64,000 nucleotides of DNA, from the NCBI RefSeq assembly GCF_004365915.1, contig NZ_SODI01000001.1:248001-312000 (forward strand), in the 5' to 3' direction. Positions 28,847-36,927 of the stretch are shown in pieces. Numbering within the stretch: position 1 is the first letter of the stretch; every line of letters starts with the position of its first letter. A model generated the notes under the pieces. It saw only the letters and a list, made by a program, of their open reading frames with translations, ran no database searches and was not told where the DNA came from. The translations under genes were made by a program, and so were the position numbers. This DNA is from Cryobacterium psychrophilum. GTDB lineage: Bacteria; Actinomycetota; Actinomycetes; Actinomycetales; Microbacteriaceae.

Positions 28847-30733
28847 TCCGGTCTTCTGTTCAGGCTCGTCGAACGCAGTGATCACCCCGCCGAGACTCTC
28901 GTAACCGGTCAGCGACGGGCCCCACGCCGAGCCATTGAACCACTTGTGGAACAGTGCACTGTTCGTGCCCGTCAGGAACACGTCGAGCCGGTTCGGCGCC
29001 CAGGAGACCACTCGCGGTTGCGAGGTCGCAATGCCGCCCATGTTCTCGTACCCGGTCAGCGACGGGCCCCACGCCGAGCCGTTCCACCACTTGTGGTGGA
29101 GCGCGCTGTCCGTGCCGATCACGAACACGTCGAGCCGGTTTGGACCCCAGGCGACGACCTCCGGTTCGCCGACACAGACCCCGCCCATCCGTTCGAAGTC
29201 ATTGATCGACGGGCCCCACGCCGAGCCGTTCCACCACTTGTGATAGAGCGCGCCGTCGGTGCCAGTAACGAACACGTCCAGCCGGTCCGGCCCCCACGAG
29301 ACAACCCGTGGCGATGACATGCAGACTCCGCCGAGCCGTTCGTAGCCCGTCAGCGAGGGACCCCACGCGGCACCGTTCCACCACTTGTGGTACAGCGCCC
29401 GGTCGGTGCCGATCACGAATACGTCGAGCCGATTCGGGCCCCAGGAGGCGACCTCGGGTTGGCCGATGATACCGCCGCCCATGGCCTCGTAGCCCGTTAC
29501 TGACGGACCCCACGCCCCGTTGAACCACTTGTGGTAGAGCCCACGGTCGCTGCCAACAACGAAGACATCGAGCCGGTTCGGCCCCCACGAGACGATCCGT
29601 GGGTCGCCGAGGCAGACCCCGCCCATGTATTCATAGCCGGTGGCCGAGGGCCCCCACGCCGAGCCATTCCACCACTTGTGGTAGAGCGCACTGTCGGTGC
29701 CGGTCACGAACAGGTCGAGCCGGTTCGGTGCCCACGCGACCGCCTGGGGTACGCTTTCGGCGATGCCGCCCATGTTCTCGTAGCCCGTCACCGATGGCCC
29801 CCAATTCGCGCCGTTCCACCATTTGTGGAACACGGCGCGGTTGGTGCCAAGCACGAACGCGTCGATCCGGTTTGGCCCCCACGACACGACCGGCCCCGAA
29901 CTCGCGCGTGGCGTCGACGGGTACATGAAGTCGACCGCCGCAATATCGCCGGCCGAAAGCGCGGTGCGCTGGCCTATCTGGACCCCCGCCTGCACCGGGG
30001 TAATCGTCTCAAGCCCGTTCTTCGAAAAGGCTGTGCGTGGATAGTGCATGATCGAGCCGTAGTCGTAGGCCCCCACATCATCACCATCAACAATGTGCTG
30101 GTCAAACTGGCTTTCCATCCCGGGAGAGATGTTCTGCCGGTTGATCGTGACGAAGGTGTCACGGTCCTCACGACTCTGCTCATGCCACAACCCCACCGTG
30201 TGGCCGATTTCGTGGATTGCATTGCCGGTCGTGCAGTCGCTGCCGAGACTGATGGTTTGCCTGCCGTTACCCTGCATGCCGAGTCGTGACCAGCATCCGC
30301 CGGCATCAGAGAACTCGACAAAGTTCGGGAATTGAGCGGCATTGGCCGGCGTGCGCTCGGGGAACCTGATCGGCGTACGTGCTTCCCAGTGCGCGATCGC
30401 GTCCCGTACTCGCTGTTGGTTGGGTAGAGCAGCGTTGATCTGGAACGGGACCTGGGAATTCGGCCAACGGAACCGGGCGCCGGGGATGATGACGGCGCGG
30501 GCATGCTCGTCGGCCGAGAGTCCCTGGGCATCCTTGGTCTGTTGCATCTCGGCCACAGTGCCGAGCACAATGTCACCCTCGAAGACTGCCAGTCCGTCAA
30601 CCTCGTGGTACGTCACCTCCGTCGGGGCCAGGTTCACGCCGGAAATAACGGCGGTTCCTGTGGTCTGTTCGGCTTGGAACTCGCCCTCACTCGTGAAGAC
30701 TCCGAGGCCATCGTCGGACTCATTTTCGTTCAT
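28817..30733 (-). CDS. Astacin-type metalloprotease with C-terminal seven-repeat propeller
   Basis: The 638-residue protein has an N-terminal segment (about 1-85) with no signal peptide or membrane helix. An astacin (M12A) domain follows, with the complete zinc motif [17 protein letters not shown] and Met-turn YGSIMHYP. Residues ~282-623 form seven 49-residue repeats of the type [16 protein letters not shown] and [14 protein letters not shown]. These resemble PLL-type fungal/bacterial lectin propellers and predict a seven-bladed disc that binds glycans. Secretion by a non-Sec route, or release by lysis, would be needed for an extracellular role (inference). It faces the YbaY-like gene tail to tail. 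Confidence 0.88.
   Translation of the reverse strand: MNENESDDGLGVFTSEGEFQAEQTTGTAVISGVNLAPTEVTYHEVDGLAVFEGDIVLGTVAEMQQTKDAQGLSADEHARAVIIPGARFRWPNSQVPFQINAALPNQQRVRDAIAHWEARTPIRFPERTPANAAQFPNFVEFSDAGGCWSRLGMQGNGRQTISLGSDCTTGNAIHEIGHTVGLWHEQSREDRDTFVTINRQNISPGMESQFDQHIVDGDDVGAYDYGSIMHYPRTAFSKNGLETITPVQAGVQIGQRTALSAGDIAAVDFMYPSTPRASSGPVVSWGPNRIDAFVLGTNRAVFHKWWNGANWGPSVTGYENMGGIAESVPQAVAWAPNRLDLFVTGTDSALYHKWWNGSAWGPSATGYEYMGGVCLGDPRIVSWGPNRLDVFVVGSDRGLYHKWFNGAWGPSVTGYEAMGGGIIGQPEVASWGPNRLDVFVIGTDRALYHKWWNGAAWGPSLTGYERLGGVCMSSPRVVSWGPDRLDVFVTGTDGALYHKWWNGSAWGPSINDFERMGGVCVGEPEVVAWGPNRLDVFVIGTDSALHHKWWNGSAWGPSLTGYENMGGIATSQPRVVSWAPNRLDVFLTGTNSALFHKWFNGSAWGPSLTGYESLGGVITAFDEPEQKTGSDSLHRDTD
28865..29890 (-). 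repeat. Seven tandem ~147-bp coding repeats (propeller blades)
   Basis: Seven consecutive copies, six of 49 codons and one of 48, make up the C-terminal half of the metalloprotease. Each copy contains a GPNRLD-like turn, an HKWxNG strand and a GYExxGG turn. Copies differ mostly at scattered positions, indicating an old duplication with possible homogenisation. Near-identical DNA between copies could allow recombination that changes blade number. Confidence 0.9.
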
Positions 30734-31242
30734 CTTGTGTACTCCTCACTACTGTTCGGGGTCGCCCAAGGCACTCCTCAAGGCACGCTCCGAGGCATGT
30801 GTGCACAACGTCCACTGAATGCGCGCCAGAGTACGCCGCGGGGCGTTATCGACGCGTTACTGCTGCGCAGCACGGGTGCACCGCTTCCCGGTACACCGAA
30901 GGCGGTCCGGCGCGAGCCGGCCGGTGGCATCCCGGTAGGGGCGACGTTCGTGAGCGCTGATCGGACTGCGCCCGCACCGCACGCTGACGAGACGGCTGGA
31001 GTGGTCGAGCCTCACAACCTCTGCGCATGAGGGCCGCGCGGCCATGGTGTCGACGCAGCGGCCAGGCCATAGGGTTCAGAAACTTTTTGGCGGCGTGCAC
31101 ACATCGGCATTCCCCTCTTCCAAGGACCGGTGTGTCGATGTTGCGGCGCGCCTGACGATTGCCCAACTCCGATTCGATGCGATAGTCAATCGCGCCGGGT
31201 CACGCACCTGCCGCTTGGATAGCCGTGACCTTTGGGTGGGAC
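30734..31242. other. Intergenic region upstream of the metalloprotease gene
   Basis: About 500 bases hold no recognisable gene in six frames. Near 30766-30797 there are imperfect direct repeats (AAGGCACTCCTC, AAGGCACGCTCC) upstream of the metalloprotease start. Nothing else was identified. Confidence 0.5.
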
Positions 31243-31725
31243 TCAGGCGCGGGATTCAACCTCAAGCACGGCGGCTTCGAAGGCCACCCAGGGCAGCATG
31301 GCGCACTTGACCCGCGCCGGATAGCGCGAGACACCGCTGAAGGCTGCCGCGTCTCCGAGCACGTCCTCGTCGGGCTCGATCTTGCCGCGTGACCGCAGCA
31401 TTTCGCGGAACGTGTCCAGCAGCGTGCGTGCCTCCGCCACGGTGAGGCCGCGCAGTGTGTCGTTCAGTACCGAAGCGGATGCAATGGAGATCGAGCAGCC
31501 CTCGCCTCGCCACACGAGGTCCTCCACAGTGGTCTCGCCCCCTGCCGGGCTGAGCGTCACGCGCATGGTGACCTCGTCGCCGCAGGACGTATTCAGCTGG
31601 TGCGACTCGGCCACCCGCGGCGAACCCGCGGCGTCGAGAGCCGCGAGGGGTTCCGCGGAGGCACCATGCCGCGCCTTGTAGTGGTCGAGGATGATGGTCT
31701 GGTACAGCTGTTGCAGGTCGCTCAC
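31243..31725 (-). CDS. sufU: SUF system Fe-S scaffold/sulfur transfer protein SufU
   Basis: SufU is an IscU-like zinc protein that accepts sulfur from SufS in Gram-positive SUF systems. The 160-residue protein opens LQQLYQTIILDHYKARHG. It has the three ligand cysteines in NTSCGDEVTMRV, RGEGCSISIAS and ARVKCAMLPW, and the long Gram-positive insertion. Its ATG overlaps the sufS stop. The sufBCD genes are not in the window. Confidence 0.93.
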   Translation of the reverse strand: MSDLQQLYQTIILDHYKARHGASAEPLAALDAAGSPRVAESHQLNTSCGDEVTMRVTLSPAGGETTVEDLVWRGEGCSISIASASVLNDTLRGLTVAEARTLLDTFREMLRSRGKIEPDEDVLGDAAAFSGVSRYPARVKCAMLPWVAFEAAVLEVESRA

Positions 31726-33032
31726 GGCGTGACTCCAAAGAAAGGTGCGACCTCACGCAGGGTGGCCAGGAACTGGTCCACCTCGTCGGTCGTCGTGTAC
31801 AGATAGGTGCTCGCGCGGGTTGATGCGGTGACTCCCAGACGGCGGTGCAGTGGCTGGGCGCAATGGTGTCCCACACGCACGGCAATGCCCGCGTCGTCGA
31901 GGTACTGGCCCACGTCGTGCGCGTGAACGCCGACCACCTCGAAGCTCGCGAGTCCGAGGCGTTCCACACCGATTCCCGGGCCCAGCACGCGGATGCCGGG
32001 AATCTCGCCGAGTCCCTCCATGAGGCGCTGCCCGAGCGTGGCCTCCCAGCCAGCGATGCGGGCCATGCCGGTCTCGCGCAGGTAGTCCACCGCGGCAGCG
32101 AGGGCTATGGCCTGCGAAATGCGTTGCGTGCCCGCCTCGAAGCGCTGGGGCGGCGCCAGGAATTCAGCCTCATGCATGCTGACCGTGGTGATCATGGAGC
32201 CACCGGTGAGGAAGGGCGGCATGTCGGCGAGCAGTTCCGCCTTGCCGTAGAGCGCGCCGATACCGGTGGGCCCGAGCATTTTGTGACCGGAGAAGACCGC
32301 AAAATCCACATCGAGCTCGACCACATTCACCGGCAGGTGCGGAACGGACTGGCACGCATCAAGAACCACGAGGGCGCCGACGCGCCTGGCCAGTCGTACC
32401 AGCTCGGCAACGGGGTTGATCCCGCCGGTCACATTGGACGCGTGCGTGAACGCGAGCACACGTGTGTGCGTCCCCACGATCTCGGCGGCCGCGACGAGGT
32501 CAAGCGTGCCATCGTCGTGAACGGGGATGAAGCGAAGCGTGGCGCCGGTGCGCAGGGCGAGCTGCTGCCAGGGGATGAGGTTGGCATGGTGCTCCATCTC
32601 GGTGACCACGATCTCGTCACCCCCAGCGAGCGCGAAGCGTTTCGCGGCCTCTCCCCCGAGTCCGAGAGAGGCATTGGAGAACGAGTAGGCCACAAGGTTG
32701 ATCGCCTCGGTGGCGTTGGACGTCCAGACAAGCTCGGTGCTCTCCGCCCCGATGAAGGAGGCAACCGTCTCGCGGGCGGCTTCGAACACCTCGGTCGCAC
32801 CGACCGCGAGGGTGTGCGCCCCGCGGTGCACGGCGGCGTTGCGCTGCTCGTAGTACTCCTGCTCGGCTTCCATCACGCTGATGGGGTTCTGCGATGTTGC
32901 CCCGGAATCCAGATAGTTGAGCGGATGTCCGTTCACGAGTTGGGCCAGCACGGGAAAGTCATTGCGGATGCGTTCCACCTCGGCGGCGGTAAGCGTGGGT
33001 GCCATCATGGTCGGTGGAACAAGAGAGGTCAT
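31722..33032 (-). CDS. sufS: Cysteine desulfurase SufS
   Basis: SufS is a PLP-dependent class II cysteine desulfurase delivering persulfide to SufU. The 436-residue protein has NYLDSGATSQNPISVM, the PLP lysine in VFSGHKMLGPTGIGALYG, and the active cysteine in RVGHHCAQPLHRRLG. The ATG at 33032 is used; internal ATGs nine residues later lack ribosome sites. It is coupled to sufU by a four-base overlap. Confidence 0.94.
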   Translation of the reverse strand: MTSLVPPTMMAPTLTAAEVERIRNDFPVLAQLVNGHPLNYLDSGATSQNPISVMEAEQEYYEQRNAAVHRGAHTLAVGATEVFEAARETVASFIGAESTELVWTSNATEAINLVAYSFSNASLGLGGEAAKRFALAGGDEIVVTEMEHHANLIPWQQLALRTGATLRFIPVHDDGTLDLVAAAEIVGTHTRVLAFTHASNVTGGINPVAELVRLARRVGALVVLDACQSVPHLPVNVVELDVDFAVFSGHKMLGPTGIGALYGKAELLADMPPFLTGGSMITTVSMHEAEFLAPPQRFEAGTQRISQAIALAAAVDYLRETGMARIAGWEATLGQRLMEGLGEIPGIRVLGPGIGVERLGLASFEVVGVHAHDVGQYLDDAGIAVRVGHHCAQPLHRRLGVTASTRASTYLYTTTDEVDQFLATLREVAPFFGVTP

Positions 33033-33130
33033 ACATCAAGGATATTCCCTCGCTCGGTTTGTGTTTCCGCCAGCGTCCTCACAATTGCTCGGGTGCGAGC
33101 GGTGGAAATCGGTTCGAAGCCGTGTAACGC

Positions 33131-33146
33131 TTATACGGTGACCGTG
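33131..33146 (+). promoter_or_regulatory. -10 element and probable leaderless start of clpS
   Basis: TTATAC at 33131-33136 is a good -10. The GTG at 33144 is 7 bases downstream, the spacing expected if transcription and translation begin together. No ribosome site is present. A matching -35 was not obvious. Confidence 0.5.
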
Positions 33147-33422
33147 ACCGAGCCCCTACTTGACGTGCGTCCTGACACCGTGCTGGATCGGCCATGGGTG
33201 ACTCTGGTCTGGAATGACCCGGTCAACCTCATGTCTTACGTGTCCTACGTGTTCCGCAGCTACTTCGGTTTCACCCCGGAGGAGGCCGAACGACTCATGT
33301 TGCAGGTGCACCACAACGGCAAGTCGGTCGTGGCAACCGGCAACCGTGAGGCCATGGAACGTCACGTCGAGGCCATGCACGGCTATGGTCTCTGGGCGAC
33401 GCTCGCCAAGGCCGACTCGTGA
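33144..33422 (+). CDS. clpS: ATP-dependent Clp protease adaptor ClpS
   Basis: ClpS delivers N-degron substrates to ClpC/ClpA-ClpP. The 92-residue protein has WVTLVWNDPVNLMSYVSYVF, the Asn/Asp pair of the N-degron pocket. HNGKSVVATGNREAMERHV and the C-terminal GLWATL follow, all characteristic. Start chosen at the GTG at 33144; a GTG two codons upstream (33138) sits too close to the -10. The next gene overlaps its stop, as is usual for clpS-DUF2017 pairs in actinobacteria. Confidence 0.93.
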   Translation: MTEPLLDVRPDTVLDRPWVTLVWNDPVNLMSYVSYVFRSYFGFTPEEAERLMLQVHHNGKSVVATGNREAMERHVEAMHGYGLWATLAKADS

Positions 33423-33994
33423 GCATCTTCGGACTCGCTGCCTCCGGCAACCTTGTCGGTCGGTTCAAGCCGGTCGAGGCCGACCTGATGCAACTCGCGG
33501 TCGCCCAGCTCGTGGACATGCTCGAGACCGCCGGTGACGACGTGGTTGTGGCATCCGCTGACCCCGTGCTGCGCCGCATGCTGCCGGATGCCTACCCTGA
33601 CGACGAGGAGGCGACCGCCGAGTTTCGTCGCTTCACGGCCGGCGACCTGCTCGCGGCCAAGGTGTTCAATGCACGGGTGGTACTCGCGACCCTGCGAGCG
33701 GCCCTCGCCGATACGCCGATGACGCCGGCCGATAACTCGCCGGGCGCGGCAGCGCGGCGCGCCCGCGAGCCGAACCCTAAACCCCGCGAACCCGTCACCC
33801 TCGACCTCGACCCGGAGGCCGTGCAGTCGTGGTTGCGCACGCTCAACGACCTGCGCCTCACCCTGGCGCAACGTCTGCTGATCTCCCCCGACGGTGCCCT
33901 GCACCTCGAAGATGACGAAGCACCGTTCCTCAACGAACTCTATGCGTGGGTCGGCATGGTGCAGGAGTCACTCATTTACTCCATTGATATCTAG
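33419..33994 (+). CDS. DUF2017 family protein
   Basis: A 191-residue actinobacterial protein of unknown function that regularly follows clpS. The start GTG overlaps the clpS TGA. It contains FKPVEADLMQLAVAQLVDML, an acidic linker DDEEATAEFRRFT, and LRLTLAQRLLI near the C-terminus; helical, no membrane segment. Tight linkage suggests a role connected with ClpS-dependent proteolysis (inference). It ends near the convergent uraD gene. Confidence 0.85.
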   Translation: MSIFGLAASGNLVGRFKPVEADLMQLAVAQLVDMLETAGDDVVVASADPVLRRMLPDAYPDDEEATAEFRRFTAGDLLAAKVFNARVVLATLRAALADTPMTPADNSPGAAARRAREPNPKPREPVTLDLDPEAVQSWLRTLNDLRLTLAQRLLISPDGALHLEDDEAPFLNELYAWVGMVQESLIYSIDI

Positions 33995-34055
33995 CGCGGT
34001 CTGATCTGTCGCTCAAGCGATAGGTGGCCTGTTCGCCCGTTTCGTGTGGCCAACA

Positions 34056-34547
34056 TCAACCCGAGGGCTGTGCCGCAAGCCTCGCCAGGCGAAGAAGCGC
34101 GATGTCTCGCAGTTCGTTGGTGACGTTCGTCAGTTCTGCGGCATCGTCGAGTTCAAGTCGACGATTGAGTTCAGTGAGAATTTCGGTCCGTGAGCGCCCA
34201 GCGGCTCGAATCAAAAAGATGCGACCGAAACGCTCTTCGTACGCCCGATTTCCTTCCGCGACGGCCTCGTCGACCGCCTCGTCGTGGGCGTCAACGGATT
34301 GCTGCTCGCCACGGGAGAACTGACTGGCCTGCGAGTCACCCGCGGCGGCTTCCCCGATCCGAGGGTGCCCGGACAGCGCCTGCTCGATCTCGGCCGGGCT
34401 GAGCGGGGTCGCCTCCTCCCGCGCCGCCAGCAGCAGGTCGGCTGGCGCATTGAATGGCCCACGGGCCAGGACCCCGTCGACCCACCGCGGAACGGCCAGG
34501 CACGATTCCAGCCACCCGCGTAACTCCTGAGCACCTACAGTTTTCAT
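34056..34547 (-). CDS. uraD: OHCU decarboxylase
   Basis: UraD decarboxylates 2-oxo-4-hydroxy-4-carboxy-5-ureidoimidazoline to S-allantoin in urate breakdown. The 163-residue helical protein has the catalytic His in LSGHPRIGEAAAG, QASQFSRGEQQSVD and EERFGRIFLIRAAGRS, all conserved. No urate oxidase, HIU hydrolase or allantoinase gene is nearby, so it is an isolated member of the pathway in this window. Confidence 0.88.
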   Translation of the reverse strand: MKTVGAQELRGWLESCLAVPRWVDGVLARGPFNAPADLLLAAREEATPLSPAEIEQALSGHPRIGEAAAGDSQASQFSRGEQQSVDAHDEAVDEAVAEGNRAYEERFGRIFLIRAAGRSRTEILTELNRRLELDDAAELTNVTNELRDIALLRLARLAAQPSG

Positions 34548-34755
34548 TCGCTCCCCAGACCTCGATCGACAAGGATAGTGTGCTCGATCAGCCTAGGGCC
34601 TGCGCCGCGGCGAGACCATACGGCGGCGGGCCGGCGAATCGGCGATGAGCACGAGCGGAATCCCGCAGCGGCGACCAACTCGTCCGCGTGGCGGCCGCGG
34701 CCCCTCAACGGGCGTGGCGGCGGATTGAGGTGAGGACTCCGTTCGGGAGCATGCC

Positions 34756-35103
34756 CTACAGACTGAGCAGCTGGTGGGCGAGGGAGTCAAGAGTCCCAGG
34801 GACGAGCTTGTAATAGGCCCAGATCCCGCGTTTGTCCCGCGACAGGATGCCCGCCTCAACGAGGATCTTCAGGTGGTGGGAGACGGTGGGCTGGCCCAGG
34901 TCCAGGGGCGCTGTCAGGTCACACACGCAGACTTCAGCCTGCTCGTGCGCGGCGACCATGGAAATCAACCGAAGCCGGGTCGGGTCGGCGACCGCCTTGA
35001 AGATCCGAGCCAGGTCAACGGCGCTCTCGGCGCTCAACGCGGGCGTCGTTGCTGGTTGGCATGCGCTCACGTCGGTCAGTGGGAGCAACTGGGCTAACGG
35101 CAC
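34756..35103 (-). CDS. arsR: ArsR-family arsenic-responsive repressor
   Basis: The 115-residue winged-helix protein has the metalloid-binding ELCVCDL-type motif as AEVCVCDLTAPL in the sensing helix. The recognition helix is QPTVSHHLKILVEAGI and the wing is RDKRGIWAYYKL. The GTG start has GAGAGGG seven bases upstream. It is divergent from the ACR3 gene, so one intergenic region likely controls both. It should derepress acr3-arsC when arsenite binds the Cys pair. Confidence 0.92.
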   Translation of the reverse strand: MPLAQLLPLTDVSACQPATTPALSAESAVDLARIFKAVADPTRLRLISMVAAHEQAEVCVCDLTAPLDLGQPTVSHHLKILVEAGILSRDKRGIWAYYKLVPGTLDSLAHQLLSL

Positions 35104-35130
35104 GTGAACACCCTCTCGCTAGATTGACAA

Positions 35131-35174
35131 GTATCGATACATTCGTGAAACTTAACATATCGAAGTACTTCGAT
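35131..35174. promoter_or_regulatory. Candidate ArsR operator between arsR and acr3
   Basis: Two perfect palindromes lie in the divergent region: GTATCGATAC (35131-35140) and ATCGAAGTACTTCGAT (35159-35174). A TTGACA at 35124-35129 touches the first. Their position suits ArsR dimers blocking both promoters. Assignment to ArsR is inference. Confidence 0.55.
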
Positions 35175-35199
35175 CTTATCCTGGAGGCGACCGCGCCCA

Positions 35200-36357
35200 A
35201 TGATTTCCCCCGAACCAGTTTCTTCGGCGTCACTGTCGCAGGGGCCGCCCCAACTCGGGCTCACCGACCGGTACCTGCCGGTCTGGATCATCGCGGCGAT
35301 GGGAGCCGGCCTGCTCCTGGCCGCGTTCCTTCCGGCTGTCGGTGACGCGCTGCACGCATTCTCGATCGGCTCAGTAAGCGTCCCGATCGCGATCGGATTA
35401 CTCGTCATGATGTACCCCGTGCTGGCGAAGGTGCGCTATTCGGATGCCCGGACGATCGCGGGCGACAAGCGCCTGCTCGTCTCCTCGCTGCTCCTGAACT
35501 GGGTGCTGGGTCCCGCGCTCATGTTTGCGCTGGCATGGATCTTCCTGCCCGACCTGCCCGAGTACCGCACCGGACTGATCATCGTGGGCCTCGCCCGCTG
35601 CATCGCCATGGTGCTGATCTGGAACGACCTTGCCTGCGGTGACCGGGAGGCCGCCGCGTTCCTGGTGGCGGTCAACTCCGTGTTCCAGGTCATCGCCTTC
35701 GGTGCGCTCGGCTGGTTCTACCTGCAGGTTCTCCCCGCCTGGCTGGGCCTGCCCACCACAAGCGCGGACTTCTCCTTCTGGGCCATCACCGCAAGCGTGC
35801 TCGTGTTCCTCGGCATCCCGCTCCTGGCCGGCTACCTCTCCCGGCGCATCGGTGAAGCGCGCCGCGGCCGCACCTGGTACGAGGCAACATTTCTTCCCAA
35901 GGTCGGACCGTTTGCGCTCTACGGCCTGCTGTTCACGATCGTGATGCTGTTCGCCCTGCAGGGCCGACAGGTGATCGACGCCCCGTTTGACGTCGCGCGA
36001 ATTGCCTTGCCGATGCTGGTCTACTTCGGCGTGATGTTCCTGCTCGGGTTCGCCGTGGGCAAGATCGCGGGCCTGGCCTACGAGCGTTCGACCACGCTGG
36101 CCTTCACCGCCGCCGGCAACAACTTCGAACTGGCCATCGCCGTCGCGATCGGCACATTCGGTGCCACGAGCGGGCAGGCCCTGGCCGGGATCGTCGGTCC
36201 GCTCATTGAGGTGCCGGCCCTCGTGGCCCTTGTCTACGTGGCGCTCTGGTTGCGGCCCCGCCTCTTCCCCACCACTCCCGCATCCACGCCGACTCCGGCA
36301 TCCACACCGACTCCGGCATCCACACCGACTCCGGCACGGCAAAGGACAACACCATGA
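35200..36357 (+). CDS. acr3: Arsenite efflux transporter ACR3
   Basis: ACR3 exports arsenite, driven by the membrane potential. The 385-residue protein has about ten membrane segments. It shows the family's LVMMYPVLAKVRYSD (segment 3) and RCIAMVLIWNDLACGDREAA with the essential Cys, and FTAAGNNFELAIAVAIGTFG near the end. The C-terminus carries a Thr-Pro-rich tail of about 25 residues from an 18-bp tandem repeat. It overlaps arsC by four bases. Confidence 0.94.
   Translation: MISPEPVSSASLSQGPPQLGLTDRYLPVWIIAAMGAGLLLAAFLPAVGDALHAFSIGSVSVPIAIGLLVMMYPVLAKVRYSDARTIAGDKRLLVSSLLLNWVLGPALMFALAWIFLPDLPEYRTGLIIVGLARCIAMVLIWNDLACGDREAAAFLVAVNSVFQVIAFGALGWFYLQVLPAWLGLPTTSADFSFWAITASVLVFLGIPLLAGYLSRRIGEARRGRTWYEATFLPKVGPFALYGLLFTIVMLFALQGRQVIDAPFDVARIALPMLVYFGVMFLLGFAVGKIAGLAYERSTTLAFTAAGNNFELAIAVAIGTFGATSGQALAGIVGPLIEVPALVALVYVALWLRPRLFPTTPASTPTPASTPTPASTPTPARQRTTP
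36279..36338 (+). repeat. 18-bp tandem repeat in the 3' end of the ACR3 gene
   Basis: About three copies of an 18-base unit containing CCGACTCCGGCATCCACA encode a TPTPAS repeat after the last membrane segment. Such repeats can change copy number by slippage. The tail is cytosolic or external and not needed for the transporter fold (inference). Confidence 0.8.
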
Positions 36358-36767
36358 CCTCTCCCACACCCATTGTGCTCTTCGTGTGCATTCACAACGC
36401 CGGCCGCTCGCAAATGGCCGCCGGTTACATGACGGCCCTCTCCGATGGCGCCGTCCGGGTGCTCTCGGGCGGGTCGGAGCCCGGCAACCAGATCAACCCG
36501 ATCGCAATCCAGGCCATGCAGGAAGAGGGCATCGATATCACGGGCAACGTGCCCCAGCTTCTCTCCACCGAGCAGGTACAGGCCTCCGACGCCGTCATCA
36601 CCATGGGTTGCGGCGACGTCTGCCCCATCTTCCCCGGCAAGCGCTACGAGGATTGGGAGCTGACCGACCCGGCCGGCAAGAACCTCGATGAGGTGCGACC
36701 CATCCGCGACGACATCAAACGGCGCGTGCAGGCGCTGCTCGCCGAGATCCTCCCGGCCACGGTCTGA
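36354..36767 (+). CDS. arsC: Arsenate reductase, low-molecular-weight phosphatase fold
   Basis: The enzyme reduces arsenate to arsenite for export by ACR3. The 137-residue protein has the phosphatase P-loop VLFVCIHNAGRSQMAAG (CX5R) and a later ITMGCGDVCPIFPGK with two cysteines. The general acid motif is in WELTDPAGK. The Cys arrangement fits thiol-dependent reductases; in actinobacteria mycothiol is a likely partner (known for related enzymes, not shown here). The ATG overlaps acr3. Confidence 0.93.
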   Translation: MTSPTPIVLFVCIHNAGRSQMAAGYMTALSDGAVRVLSGGSEPGNQINPIAIQAMQEEGIDITGNVPQLLSTEQVQASDAVITMGCGDVCPIFPGKRYEDWELTDPAGKNLDEVRPIRDDIKRRVQALLAEILPATV

Positions 36768-36927
36768 GTCTTCTGACAATCGGGGCCGGCCGTGGAGACA
36801 CCCCGTCCCTGCTGCGTGCGCGGGAGGCACCGCGACCGGGCATCTGGCGCGCGCCGTCGTCGACGCCTCCGGCACACCCGCCGGCCGCACCGCCGGGTTG
36901 GGATGGGGACGTGCAGCAAAACCTCGA

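Noticed and set aside
30846..31166. Arg-rich frames in the gap upstream of the metalloprotease
   Set aside because: No ribosome site, no known family and no start shared with a promoter were found.
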